Assembly (NCBI GenBank): GCA_036897095.1
Contig: JAYMSP010000196.1
Coordinates: forward strand, 1-64,000
Direction: 5' to 3'
Length of the DNA: 64,000 nt
DNA from: Plantago elongata
Lineage: Eukaryota; Streptophyta; Magnoliopsida; Lamiales; Plantaginaceae
Below are positions 38,603 to 50,023 of the stretch, piece after piece. The notes beneath the pieces are model-generated. The model was not told the DNA's origin, did no database searches, and saw only the letters and a list, made by a program, of their open reading frames with translations. The position numbers and the translations under genes are program-made. Numbering within the stretch: the stretch's first letter is position 1; the number at the start of each line of letters is the position of its first letter.

Positions 38603-39308
38603 TTATCGTTGTCCCTGGAGTAGATTTAAGCAGTCCATACGCAACAGCCACACGCTCACTATGCCAAAAAGTTGTCTTACCTTCTCTTGGCGTTCCATCT
38701 CACAGGCAACAAAAGATGTATCCGGTACATAACCTCTTTTCCTCATCATCGCATCCAACTCCTCAAGTAGTCTAACAATATAACTCTTTATAGGATGACA
38801 CGACTCTCCAGCATAAAAGACTTGGTGTGTAAGGTTCTTCAACAAGAAATCCACCTCTTCTCGCTTCACTAAAAATCCTAAACGAGTCTATACAACATCC
38901 ACTCTGCACAAACCCTGATATCAGAGCAGTCCAAGATAGTGAATTTAGCCAAGGCATGTTCCCCAATATTTCCAGAGCTTCACTTTTCCTTCCTGTCCTG
39001 GCATATCCACACAACAAGCTAGTCCAAGAAACCACAACCTTTCCCTCAATCGAATCAAACACTCTACGTGCATAATCCGTACAGCCACATTTTGCATAAA
39101 AGTCCACCAGAGATGACTCAACAAAATCATCCTGCAAAAAAGTTGACAGAGCAAACTGAGCATGCAGTTGTAGACCAAGTTTCAAAGCCGATAAATTGGC
39201 ACAGGCCCTGATGAGCGTGGCGAAGATGAAGTGGTAATCCATCATGTGGTAACCTAGTCAAGAACAAGGTGTCTTTGTGGAGATCGGCTTGATTGTGAGC
39301 AATGAATG

Positions 39309-39393
39309 AGAATTTGAGTGCCCTTTTTCAATTGAAATTGAATTTTTTTTTTTACAAAATATTCGATTCGATACGGTATAACAAACAGGGTAT
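39309..39393. repeat. Short AT-rich insert related to 45222-45318
   Basis: Inside the PPR pseudogene, an ~85 bp block with TTTTTCAATTGAAATTGAAT and TATAACAAACAGGGTATA. A related block with the same order of motifs occurs at 45222-45318. It interrupts a PPR motif. Probably a tiny MITE. Confidence 0.55.
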
Positions 39394-39479
39394 AAGTCTC
39401 TTTGTGTCATTTCATCGAATAGCTGGAGGGCATATTGAAGATGGCCACATTTTGCATACATTTGTATGAGGGAGTTGAG

Positions 39480-40561
39480 TGGGGAAAAATCTGAAAAAGG
39501 TACTCTAAGTTGTGACATTTTTGAAAAAGATACATTTGTTTGTTACCGTTTAATTTTAGGGGCTGATTGTCATAGCATTTAAATCGCTCTATTTGACTCG
39601 ATGAACAGTGATTTGGACTAAAATACACTTCAAATACCCTATTTCAATTTTATTCCAAACACAATTTCACCAAAATCTCATCCAAATGGCTATTTGAGTG
39701 CCATGTTAATCAGCCCATTAGTACCTTAAGTTAACATTGTGTCCAATTTAGGTACCTCGTGACACGTGTCAGCTTAATTACGTGACTCGTGTCACATTGA
39801 AAAATATAAAAATACGGTAGATCTAAACGTAAATATGATCGTCTTTATTAATTGCAAATAGATCTTAAGTTTTAAAAATATTACTAAATTACTCATATAA
39901 AAATATATCTCTATTAAAAATAATTTATAAAAAATAAAAAATAAAACCACTTACAAAATTCAAAAATTCAATTGAAAAGTACATTGTAGCAAATAGCGTT
40001 TTTAAAATTTTAAAATTATTTATTTATTTTATATGTAATAAAATGTGAAATATTTTTTTTATATTTATAAAAATATTTTAGAATTATATTAATATTTTAT
40101 ACCCATAAATTACGAGAGAGTGATATGTGTCCCACTTTTGTAATTTAATTATTTTTATTTAATTTTCATATATACAAATTTAATTTAAAATTATAAGTGA
40201 TAATTTTTCATATTTTTATATATTTTTGTAATTTAAAATTAGTTTTGAAATTAATTTCCCTTTTTTTTTTCTTTTAACCTTCTTTTATGTTGATTTTACA
40301 AAATAGGGTTGGTTTATAATAATTGTAAAATATGTGGTAAAATTGAAAATTGTTAAAATTTATTTTATTTGTAATTTCACCTATAAAAATTTTAAAATTT
40401 TAATGTGACACGTGTCACGTAATTAAGCTGTCACGTGTTACGGTGTACTTAGATTGAACAAAATATCAACTTAAAGTATTAAAATTGGACAGTAACAATT
40501 AAAAGTAGCTTTTTTAAAAATATTACAATTTGAGATACTTTTTTTGAATTTTTCCCGCATT
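39480..40561. mobile_element. Long-TIR non-autonomous element (MULE-like MITE) inside the PPR pseudogene
   Basis: The left end GGGGAAAAATCTGAAAAAGG and the reversed right end GCGGGAAAAATTCAAAAAAA start inverted arms that stay alignable for ~185 bp, through TTGTTACCG / TTGTTACTG and CAGCTTAATTACGTGAC on both sides. The left arm is interrupted by the Tourist-like MITE at 39559-39717. The interior is very AT-rich and non-coding. Long arms fit Mutator-like MITEs, but no 9-bp target duplication was found; a 4-base TTGA flanks both sides. Both arms carry ACACGTG motifs. Confidence 0.82.
39559..39717 (+). mobile_element. Tourist-like MITE (PIF/Harbinger), 159 bp, nested
   Basis: It starts GGGGCTGATTGTCATAGCAT and ends CATGTTAATCAGCCCA, with TTA on both sides. 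It has the same length as the copy at 16587-16745, in opposite orientation. The uninterrupted right arm of the host element shows the empty site (AATTTTAATACTTTAAGTTG), which confirms insertion after the host element. Confidence 0.9.
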
Positions 40562-40689
40562 GAAAATGAGAGGGCCATGTTTTGATTACATGGGCATGGA
40601 GTTTCTTGTGGATACTGGATAGGGTCATAGGGAGTTGCAGTGTACAACATTGTTTTAGCTGGTGGAGAATATACAAGTGCATTGCCTCC

Positions 40690-42120
40690 TTTCCTTTTTA
40701 AAGTTTGATCTGTGAATTTTCTAAGGTTTTATACAATATAAATTTAATAAGTAATGTTTCATAAGATAATATATTTAATAAGAAAATTGTATATCCAAAA
40801 ATTAGTTAGTGTTCAAAATTAATTATGATTTATCAAAAAAATTAAATATTCGAGCTTGTAACATACCAAAAAGAGTACCATATAATCTTTATGTTGAGAG
40901 AGGAGGATCTAAAATTATCAAAAATATTTATCTATAAAATTATTAAAAGTATAATAACTTATAAATTTTCTCGTTGCTTAAATTTTGGACCCGACAAATA
41001 CATAGTTGGTAGTTAATACTTCTATTATGACATGAATCATGCATCATCATTTCATTTGACCGATTTTCTAAGAATTGTAGGTCGCATTTGGACGAGTAGT
41101 ATTTGTGTGAAATCGAAAATGATTTGCAAGTGCTTTCTTGAAGATGCCCTTCAATCGAATATGATTTTCAAGTGCCCTTCAATCGAATGTGTATTTTGTT
41201 TGAAGGTTTAGGGGATGTTTGTTATACGATTGTAATCGGTTTATTTAACTCGATGAACAGTGATTTGGCCTAAAATACACTTCACATTTCAAATACAATT
41301 TCATCAGAATTAATTCAAATACTTACTCAAATTATATACCAATCAGCCCCGAACGTTTTTACTTACAAATTACAAACACCCAGAAACTACAAAGCAGCTT
41401 CTCAGTATATAAAGTCAAATCTTGAATATTTCTGGGCTGGGGCCAAGGAAAATATATAATGTAATACCTAAATCTAGAAATTGAATTGATCAGAGCAGTT
41501 AACCGATGAGAGATTATGTTATACTATTTCTCATTAAATATGTACTCTAATCTCTAGCTGTCTCCTTCACAGGCTTTAATTAGCATATAGTTTTGCACCC
41601 GTAGAATGCATTTTAGATCAAAATGTTTGTACATATGGTTACTAAAAGGTGTATTTCTTCTATTTAAACACTAAATTTGTTCGTCTTTTTTTTTCTAAAT
41701 ATTAATACACATCTTAAATTTAATAATTCTGTCTAATACTATACTACCTAGCTCGTTAATGTAGTGGTTGTTTGATATAAAATTGTAGTCAAATCCGTTT
41801 GAATATTGGAGAATTGTTAAATAGTGATTAAATTGTAATTGAGTTGTTAAAATTAATATTTAGCATTAAATAGTAATTTTAAAGGATATTTTAAGTTAAA
41901 AATTTAGTGAGAATTGAATTGTAATTTAATTTAATAAAAATTAAATTATAATCGAATTCTAAATAAATAAATAACTATGCATACAACGTCAAATAAAAAT
42001 CGCATTGTCTCAACTTGAATTGCATAGCACTTAGTCATGCAACACAGCAGGTAGACTTTTGACCAAGTAATAAATCAGAGAAATTAAATACTCCTGTCAT
42101 ATCAAAATCCATGCTTGAAA
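40690..42120. other. Intergenic region upstream of LHT-C
   Basis: No gene seen. 41211-41350 is a worn third copy of the Tourist-like MITE (see separate entry). Confidence 0.45.
41211..41350 (+). mobile_element. Worn Tourist-like MITE copy, 140 bp
   Basis: Starts GGGGATGTTTGTTATACGAT after TTA, contains TAACTCGATGAACAGTGATT and CTAAAATACACTTCA as in 39559-39717, and ends AATCAGCCCC. The right target copy is not preserved and ~20 bases are missing. Confidence 0.7.
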
Positions 42121-42129
42121 ACTACTAAC

Positions 42130-42141
42130 ATTATATATATA
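42130..42141 (+). promoter_or_regulatory. Probable TATA box of LHT-C
   Basis: ATTATATATATA, ~85 bases upstream of the preferred ATG at 42223. If it is the TATA box, transcription begins near 42165, which would exclude the upstream ATG at 42142. Confidence 0.45.
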
Positions 42142-42222
42142 ATGCTAACAATCAACTTCTGTCTTCTTCTTGTTATTGTCTTAGAATTCCATACATTTCA
42201 AACCATTGCAGAGCTGGAAAAG

Positions 42223-44410
42223 ATGAGACGAGAATATTCTGTAACACCAGAATGTAGTCAGGACAACTTCATAGATGTAAGTGTTCTTAGTTGTCTCCTG
42301 AAATTGACTTAATGAATGTTCAATAGTTGTGAGATCATTTGATAAGAGCAATTTCTTTTTTCTTGCTTCTTTTTCTTTCTTCCTAAAATTGATCTATTGT
42401 AGAATGAGAAATCAGCAGAAGAGATAGCAATAGACAACTGGCTTCCGATAACATCTTCTCGGTCCGCGAAATGGTGGTACTCGGCTTTCCACAACGTCAC
42501 AGCCATAGTTGGAGCAGGTGTCCTGACCTTTCCTTATGCAATGGCTGCCCTGGGATGGTACGTATCGTATCCTACAGATTCTGTATTTGTTTGTTAGATT
42601 TCGTTCTCACGGGGAATTAGTATTATGTTCTTTCTCATGTTAAATAGACTTTTAAAAAAAATCAGGGGACCTGGAATGACAGTACTTCTGTTATCTTGGG
42701 TAATCACATTGTTCACACTCTGGCAAATGGTCGAGATGCACGAAATGGACGGGAAACGTTTCGATAGGTATCACGAGCTTGCTCAACGTGCTTTTGGTAA
42801 AAAACTTGGTCTCTGGATTGTAGTGCCTCAACAATTAGTTGTTGAAGTCGGAGTAGACATTGTGTACATGATTTTAGGAGGACAATCCCTCAAAAAATTC
42901 CATTATTTGGTCTGCGAAAGTTGCAAATCAATCAAGCTTACATACTTCATTATGATCTTTGCTTCTGTCCAATTCGCACTCTCACATCTTCCTAGCTTCA
43001 ACTCAATCTCCGGTGTGTCTCTGGTCGCAGCAATCATGTCTGTGAGGTAATCTCTAGATTCACTGTCTTTTTCCATTTATGTTGAACAGTGACCACTTAG
43101 AAAGTGAAGTACTTATCAAAGAAGAATGTTATCCAACTCATGTGTTTGTGGAGTCGATGATTTTTTCATTAAGTGAAGTGTAATATCGATCTCAAACTGT
43201 TTATTAATTTCTCCAATTTCAATAGAAACTTATGTCTTTCTCATTCATCAAGTTACTGTACAATCGCATGGGCAGCCTCAGTTGATCGGGGAATTGAACA
43301 AAATGTGCATTACAACTACGACTCAAACTCTGCCTCCCAAACAGTTTTCCAATCCTTTAGCGCACTAGGAGGTATTGCCTTTGCCTATGCAGGACACAAC
43401 GTTGTGCTGGAGATTCAAGCTACAATCCCTTCAACACGAGAAAAGCCTTCAAAGGGACCTATGTGGAGAGGAGCAATTGTTGCCTATATAATCGTAGCCA
43501 TGTGCTACTTCCCAGTTGCCATTGTTGGCTACTTGGTTTTTGGCAATGTAGTAGAAGAGAACATTCTATTATCCCTGGAAAAACCTGCGTGGCTCATTGC
43601 TACTGCTAACATGTTTGTCGTTGTTCACCTTATAGGAAGTTATCAGGCAAGAGTCTAATACAATTATCTACTATTAGCTTAATAAGTTCTTCATATATAT
43701 GTGGAAAAGGAGTGCGTAATCGTTGTTTGAGCATCGATGCAGGTTTACGCAATGCCCGTGTTTGATATGATAGAAGCTGTGCTTGTCAGAAAACTCCGGC
43801 TCAAGCCAACTTGGTACTTGCGGTTCATTGCAAGAAACATTTATGTTGGTGAGTTAACTGCATTAATAAGGTCTTTTCTTCTTGCATTATGTCATTTTCG
43901 CTATTCTGCATATATGCGTGTATTAAACAAGTCTCTTGATATCAGGTTTCACGATGTTTGTTGCCATTACACTCCCTTTCTTCAATGAGCTCCTTGGATT
44001 CTTTGGAGGATTTGCGTTCGCACCAACGACGTATTTTGTAAGCAAACTACACACATGTTTGTATGTGCATTAAGTGCATAGATTATCATATTTGCTTACT
44101 AATAACTTGATTTGTTTTCTATGTCATTACATATCAGCTTCCTTGTATTATGTGGCTTTCCATCTACAAGCCCAGGAAATTTGGCATGTCTTGGTTCATG
44201 AACTGGGTAGCTTCCCTTGCAACATCATTTTAAATATCTCTTGTTTTTCTTGAAAGTTTTCTTCCAAGTTTAAAATCTAATTAACTTTGATTTGATGATT
44301 TCCAATGTCAGATCTGCATAATCGTAGGTGTTCTTCTGATGATAATAGCACCAATAGGAGGGCTGAAGCTGATCATAGACAGAGCAAAGGACTATCATTT
44401 CTATTCATAG
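42223..44410 (+). CDS. LHT1-like: LHT-C: lysine/histidine transporter-like amino-acid permease
   Basis: Eight exons: 42223-42276, 42403-42557, 42666-43046, 43253-43646, 43743-43848, 43946-44037, 44138-44206 and 44312-44410, giving 449 residues. LHT hallmarks are [78 protein letters not shown] and [13 protein letters not shown], ending FYS. It most likely imports amino acids across the plasma membrane with protons. An upstream in-frame ATG at 42142 would add 27 residues, about half of them hydrophobic (LTINFCLLLVIVLEF); I prefer 42223 because LHT-B has a short leader and a TATA box overlaps the earlier ATG. Intron 4 (43647-43742) starts with GC (CAG|GCAAGA). Closest relative in the window is LHT-B. 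No damage seen. Confidence 0.93.
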
Positions 44411-46114
44411 GCAGAGGATAACTACATTTTTTAAGTTTGTTTCAAAGCATCTCTGGTTGAGACTGGTAGATGGTAGTGTCATTGTCAATCAAGAATATAA
44501 CTTATTCTTGGCTTTTGTATATATATGAAATCCTTTTGTCCATGCATGCATTTGAGTTTCTATTAGAATTTCACCATCACAAGAGATGTGATAATCCATG
44601 AGAGCACAGATCTACGGATCTCTAGCACGATCAGCATTAGACAGAGCGAATTAATTGCAAGGCAACCCACTCCTGAGACAAAGAACGGAGCTGGAGAGAT
44701 TGTCTCGAATCTCTAAAGATCAACTGTCTCTTTATCACAATATTGAGTACTTCATTGCTCCCATCCAACTGCCCTTGCAACATAGACACAGACTTCTATA
44801 ATTTGTTACATGTGTACATGTTCGCAGGTTTCTCATTGTGCAACTGTGCTTTCAGGTTATATTTGGATTCGGATTTTAATGTAATTTATATACACTGTCC
44901 ACCAAACCAACCTATAGCTACATAATTTCCTTTCATATGCTTATTCAAATAGTTCAGCCTTGTTCACGTATGAGGTAATTTGACTATGTGGTGGGCTAAG
45001 CAAAACAATTTATATCAAATACGATGGTTTCCAATGCAGTTACTCCAAATTAGAATAGGAGAATAATGGAAGGGATTCATCATGTCTGCAATGAACAGGA
45101 GAATAATGGAAGGGATTCATCATGTCTGCAAGACCGATTACTTCAAAGCCATCGAAACCACATAGAGAAGAGAAGCTGAAACATAAAGTATAAATAGCCC
45201 ATTATACTGATTTGTATAGAATTTGAGTGTACTTTTTCAATTGAAATTAAATTTTTTTATATAAAATATTCAATTTGAGTGGAGAAATGACCACTCCAGC
45301 GCTATAACAAACAGGGATCAGATGTTTGGTAGATAGTTAAAAAGGTGAGGTAAGGAAAAATTTTAGTTGGATAATAATAGTAATTGAATCAATGTGTTTT
45401 GATAGTTTCCAAGATTGTTTGATTTGTTTAAATTAAATGTTATTTGATCAGTTTAAAATTATTAAATTGATTCAAAAATTAAAGAGGGTGTAATGGTTTA
45501 TTAGACATCGAGTCTCCCCTGGTGGCACCTCATACTCATAAAAAGTGTGGAACTTATGTGTCATTACATGTGGATTCCATATTTATTGTGATTAGGGTTC
45601 ACCGGAAGAGACCCGAATCACCTTACATCTCCAAAAACGTGTTAAACAGATAGAGGGAGAATGGTAATAGAAAGAGAATGATGATTGATTAGTGGAAAAA
45701 TAATTTGAATTAAATTTATACAGTTTCAAGTTATAAGACAAATTCCTAAACATCATTTAATTAAGTTGATGACTAAGAGAATTTAAATGAGTACCAAACA
45801 ACCAGCAAGTGCCCAGAAGAATAATTCATAACTATCTCACAGAAATTTCAAAAGAACAGTAATTCTAGAAAAAAAGGTAATGTCCATCAGTCCATGACAA
45901 GTCAATGGACAATATAACCATCATATTGAACTTCCATTTTCTCTGTTTCAGATATTCGAACTTACTTACCTTACCATATCCAATTAAAATTATTGTCTAA
46001 TGAAAGAAATAGCAGACGCTAGATAGTTCCATTACTCCATAAGCAGACGTCTAGATAGTTTCATAATCACAATTCAAACTCATATTGCAGAAAATCAAGA
46101 ACAAGAACTAACAT
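44411..46114. other. LHT-C 3' flank and repeats
   Basis: No gene seen. 45057-45131 holds a 40-bp tandem duplication (unit GGAGAATAATGGAAGGGATT and on). 45222-45318 matches the small insert in the PPR pseudogene. 45320-45500 resembles 53236-53480 (TGTTTGGTA.ATAGTTAAAAA, TTAAAGAG.GTGTAA), an unclassified dispersed repeat. Confidence 0.5.
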
Positions 46115-48745
46115 TGTTAAAATCAAGAAACACCCAAGAGGAAAGGAATTGTATTGATAATTAGTGTAAAATAGTTTGTTACAAACATATTACAAGCTTG
46201 ATAAAAGCTACTATTTATACTACAAGTTTCAACTAGTTTCCTTCACTTCAACCTAAAAAAATGCTGGAAAAATTCAAACTAAACAAGTTAAATTAATTGT
46301 TGTAGCAAAGTGTCTCATAACTTAGGTCTAATCTTCATCGTTGATCTCCTAAAAAACAGATGAAGACAAGTTGCTGAACTTGTACTAGGCTACTGCATGT
46401 TTTGGCTTCTTTCTGCGGTGGGAAAAAGAAGAACTTATGTTGTCCAGGAAAAGCGTCTGTTCGTTTTGCACCTTCGTCTTTGATTGGTCGGAAACTCGAT
46501 TAATTGTGTGCGTTTTTCATTCATGCCCTTTTCTGATTCTTGCGTGATCACTTGAGTCCCAGATTGTTTGGCGCCTTCATTTGTAGTCACTAAATTTTCA
46601 AATCTTTTGCACTCAACTCTTGTTGAGTTATAATTTCTGGTCCATAAATTTATTTTCTTATTCTTAAATTTCCAATATTCCCCCTCAAAGGGAACATATG
46701 GATTCATGATGAACATATACATTCCTGATGTTCATCTTGATCATGGCATTAACCAAATTAGCTGAAGGAACAACTTTAGTGAATATATCCGCCAATTGAT
46801 CACACCTCTTAATGAAATCAATTTCTATCTTCATTTCTAAAACTTTCTCTCTTATAAATTGGCAATCCACTTCTATGTGTTTGGTTCTTTCATGAAAGAC
46901 TGGATTTTTAGTTAGATGGATTGCAGATTGATTATCACATTTCGACTTTACAGGTTTTATCATTTCTATTCCTAGATCCTTTAAAAGTGTTATCAACCAA
47001 ATGATTTCACAACAAACAAAGGCCATTGCCCTATACAGCTTCTGCTGAAGAATGGCTAATGGTAACCTGCTTCTTTGATTTCCAACTAACAAGAGAGTTA
47101 CCTATCATCACACAATATTCATAAGTGGATCTTCTTGTCATTGGACAACCAGCATAATCTGAATCACTATAAGCAGTGATACCAAGAATTTTATCTTTAG
47201 AGAGTAAAATTCCTAGACCTATATCACTTTTAATATACTTGATGATTCTTAAAACATCTTCACAAACACCCTGAAGATGATCCTTACAAGGGTTTTGCAT
47301 AAATTGACTAAAGATGCCAACAACAAATGTAATGTTAGGCCTTGTGATAGTTAAGTAGATTAATTTATCAATTAACTTTCTGTAAACAGTGGGATCTTTA
47401 AGTGGTGAAGAGCTATTTTGTGAAAAATTTGCATGTTGTTCCATAGGTATAATAACTGGTTTACATGCCAGTAGTCATGCAGTTTGAATAATCTCTGAAG
47501 CATATTTCTTTTGAGAAATATAAAGTCCTTCATCATTTTTAGCTATTTCTAAGCCAAGAAAAGTACCTGAGACTTCCCAGATCTCTAATTATAAACTGAT
47601 TTTTAAGTTTGATCTTTATGATATCAATTTCTTTTGGAAACTTACTGCCTATAATAATGTCATCCACATAAATGAGCATAGCAATGAAATCATTCTCTTA
47701 TACTCTAGTGAAGAGTGAATAATCACTTTTAGATTGGACAAAACCAAGTTCTTTAAGATAACTGGTGAGTTTTGAGTTCCATTGCCTTGATGCCTGTTTT
47801 AATCAATAAATGGATTTATTTAATTTGCAGACTAATCTATTTGGATCTTCCCCCTGAATTAAAAATCCTGGTGGCAGCTTCATGTAGATTTCTTCATCTA
47901 AGTCTCCATTAAGAAATCCATTGTGAACATCTAACTGACATACAATCAAGTTCTCTTTAGAAGCAAGTGCTAGAAAGATTTTAACTGAAGTTAGTTTAGC
48001 TACAGGGCTAAATGTTTCAGTGTAGTCAAAATCATATTGTTGAGTGTAACCCTTGGCTACTAATCTAGCTTTATATTTATCAATCTTGACTTTTAAATTT
48101 TTATTTTTTTTAAGGAGCCGAGGCTCGGTTTTCTTATATATGTATATAGCCGAAGACTTCTTGCCTTCTAAATTTAATTTAGTTTTGAATACAAATCTGC
48201 ATCATATTGGTTTTATGTCAGTTGTTCTTTTAACAATAGTCCATGTATTGTTATCAACCAGGGCTTTCAATTCAAATTGTATTGCCTTTCTCCAATGTTC
48301 TTTTCTTATAGCTTCTTAGAGCTAAATTTATAGAGTAATCTCTATAAGCTTTTGAAATTTTATCATATGCCAGAAAAGTTGAAATAGGATACTTAATTTA
48401 CATTTCATTTTAATGTAATGCATATGCTTTGGCTTCATGATGATATATATTTAAACTGGAGGGTAGCTTTCTTACTCTAATTGTTCTTCTTAAATTTGTT
48501 TCTTCTGCAATTTCTTGTGCAGGTTCTTCTATTTCTTCTTCAAGCATGTACTCATCACTATCATGATTACTTAAATTTTTGTTTTGATCATGTGGTTCAT
48601 CATGATTGATTTGTTCTTCCTGAAGGTGTGGTTCATATGTGTTTTTCTCATTTAACCATTCATAATACATCTGATAACGTGTATGTATTAAAATATCATT
48701 GTCATCACTGATCTTTTCTGTAAATAAAAACACATTCCCCACAAC
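46115..48745 (-). mobile_element. Ty1/copia retrotransposon remnant (fossil)
   Basis: Minus-strand pol remains of a copia element. From right to left there are traces of the integrase C-terminal/linker region (48410-48742), reverse transcriptase (~47450-48300) and RNase H (~46685-47444), then a purine tract (CTTTGAGGGG) near 46681 and a probable LTR at about 46115-46675 ending in TG/CA. The opposite LTR, gag and most of integrase were not found. The element is truncated and carries several breaks, so it is not functional; decay is moderate, suggesting an insertion that is neither very recent nor ancient. LTR limits are approximate. Confidence 0.82.
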
Positions 48746-48984
48746 TATAAGTTAAACAAATAGAAGTAGAACAAATTACAGAATGAACTTGTGTGCGAAT
48801 TTGCAAAAGGAACAAGTTATGTAGGTGAATGTAAATTAACATGAATAATCTGCTGCTCACCTTGAGTTGCCACGTGTCACCATTATACTGCTGGGACAGA
48901 GATCCACATGGCATCATTCTATTGCTGGGACAGAGAGTGGGACAGGACATGCACAGAAAATCCGAGTTGTCTTTCCGGTGAACG

Positions 48985-49297
48985 GGAAGGCATATACAGT
49001 CATCCCTTCTCGCACCACCCGTGTAAATCCCCGTTTTAGTCATGTGTTTGTGATACACGTTGTTGTATATACACATCCCAATCAGTCAGGTATATAGCAC
49101 CTCTCTCTGGTTCCGAAGAAAAAGAAGCAGACGTATAGGACGTATGTCCACACACATTGACGAATTATAATCCAAAAACAAGACCTTGTTTCCCTAGGTC
49201 ACTTATTAATTTACAACCAATTCCGATTGTCAAGTCACATTCAAACATTCCAAAATTCACGAGGTAGGACAAATCTTCACCCATCTCCACTAACTCC
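48985..49297 (-). pseudogene. DUF295 gene fragment, copy 1
   Basis: About 313 bp nearly 90% identical to 52191-52504 in the same orientation. That copy codes for the C-terminal part of a DUF295 (F-box-associated/KIB-type) protein. Here the frame is shifted and lacks both ends, so it is a dead fragment. At 49302 it passes directly into sequence copied from the 3' flank of LHT-D. Just left of it, 48880-48950 contains a short direct repeat (TTGCTGGGACAGAG). Confidence 0.75.
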
Positions 49298-49301
49298 TCC
49301 A

Positions 49302-49572
49302 CATCACAGTGCTGTTTTAGTTTTGAAGGTAGAATAAATAAATAAGAACATCAACAGAAGAATAACACACTGGTTCTCTCAGAAAGCGCTTCAAGAAGTT
49401 CAGGCTGGAATGAAAACAACATTTCCTCTGTTTCGTGTTTTCTTTTCCATTTTATCAAATCAGACATTGCTTGCATACATTTCTAAGGATCGACTAACTA
49501 GCTCTGTTGTTTATCATAATAGCATTACAATAAGCTCAAGCAAGGAATACGAAAGGACGCTTCATGACACTG
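49302..49572 (+). repeat. Inverted copy of the LHT-D 3' flank
   Basis: This block matches the reverse complement of 56900-57180 at roughly 85-90% over ~270 bp. Shared stretches include CTTCAAGAAGTTCAGGCTGG, CTCTGTTTCGTGTTTTCTTT and AATAAGCTCAAGCAAGGAAT. In the LHT-D locus the matching DNA begins ~22 bases after the stop codon, so the copied part is 3' UTR and downstream DNA of a transporter gene. No LHT coding sequence precedes it here. Confidence 0.88.
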
Positions 49573-49795
49573 TTACAATAACAACAATTTTGTTAAACTA
49601 CATAGCTTGCTAATGTCTCTGAAAATTCTAACTACTGGTAGCTAAGTGAAAGTGAAACTAGAACTAAACAGCAGGAAAAGCAATTGAACAACAAAAACAA
49701 AATTCAAACTACTAAAAGAGAGATTTACTACCTCAACCACAATGCCAATAGGAAAGGTACAAGAACCAACCAAAGAATCTGTTTGAAAATAGGGT

Positions 49796-49946
49796 TATAT
49801 CCCAAAAACCCAAAGAATCAACGTTTGAAGCACTTGAACACCATCAGAACTAACAACAGTGATTTATATCCCAAAAACCCAAGAATACAACTTTACAAAG
49901 AATCAACGTTTGAATCACTTGAGCAACATCAGAACTAACAACAGTA
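49796..49946. repeat. Tandem duplication, two units of ~68 and ~83 bp
   Basis: Both units hold TATATCCCAAAAACCCAA and AATCAACGTTTGAA, ending CAGAACTAACAACAGT. The second has a ~15 base internal addition. Non-coding. Confidence 0.7.
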
Positions 49947-50023
49947 GAGAGTATACCATATCAACAATTTTGGGTTCTGAACCTGATCCCAAACTTCAAT
50001 TGGCCAAAAGAATGTGCTTCTCC

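Larger units (their letters stand above)
38603..40682 (-). pseudogene. PPR pseudogene (PLS/DYW class, At4g14050-like), split by a transposon
   Basis: The start ATG at 40682 opens a frame with LHQLKQCCTLQLP and KKLHAHVIKTWPSHF, typical of organelle RNA-editing PPR proteins. It is then interrupted by a ~1.08 kb element. Coding similarity resumes at ~39475 (LNSLIQMYAKCGHLQYALQL), is broken by a ~80 bp AT-rich insert (39309-39393) and a frame shift, and continues at 39245-38870 (ACANLSALKLGLQLHAQFAL; VVVSWTSLLCGYARTGRKSE; PWLNSLSWTALISGFVQSG). It then jumps, with several hundred residues of PPR motifs missing, to the E/DYW end at 38869-38603 (FYAGESCHPIKSYIVRLLEE; RKRGYVPDTSF), which stops early in DYW. 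The intact family acts in mitochondria or plastids; this copy cannot. It sits between LHT-B and LHT-C. Confidence 0.88.

Noticed and set aside
38945-39178. Second minus-strand frame over the PPR pseudogene
   Set aside because: It lacks PPR spacing; the overlapping frame has the real PPR motifs.
48867-49097. Plus-strand open frame over the DUF295 fragment
   Set aside because: The homology to DUF295 is on the minus strand; this frame has no recognisable domain.
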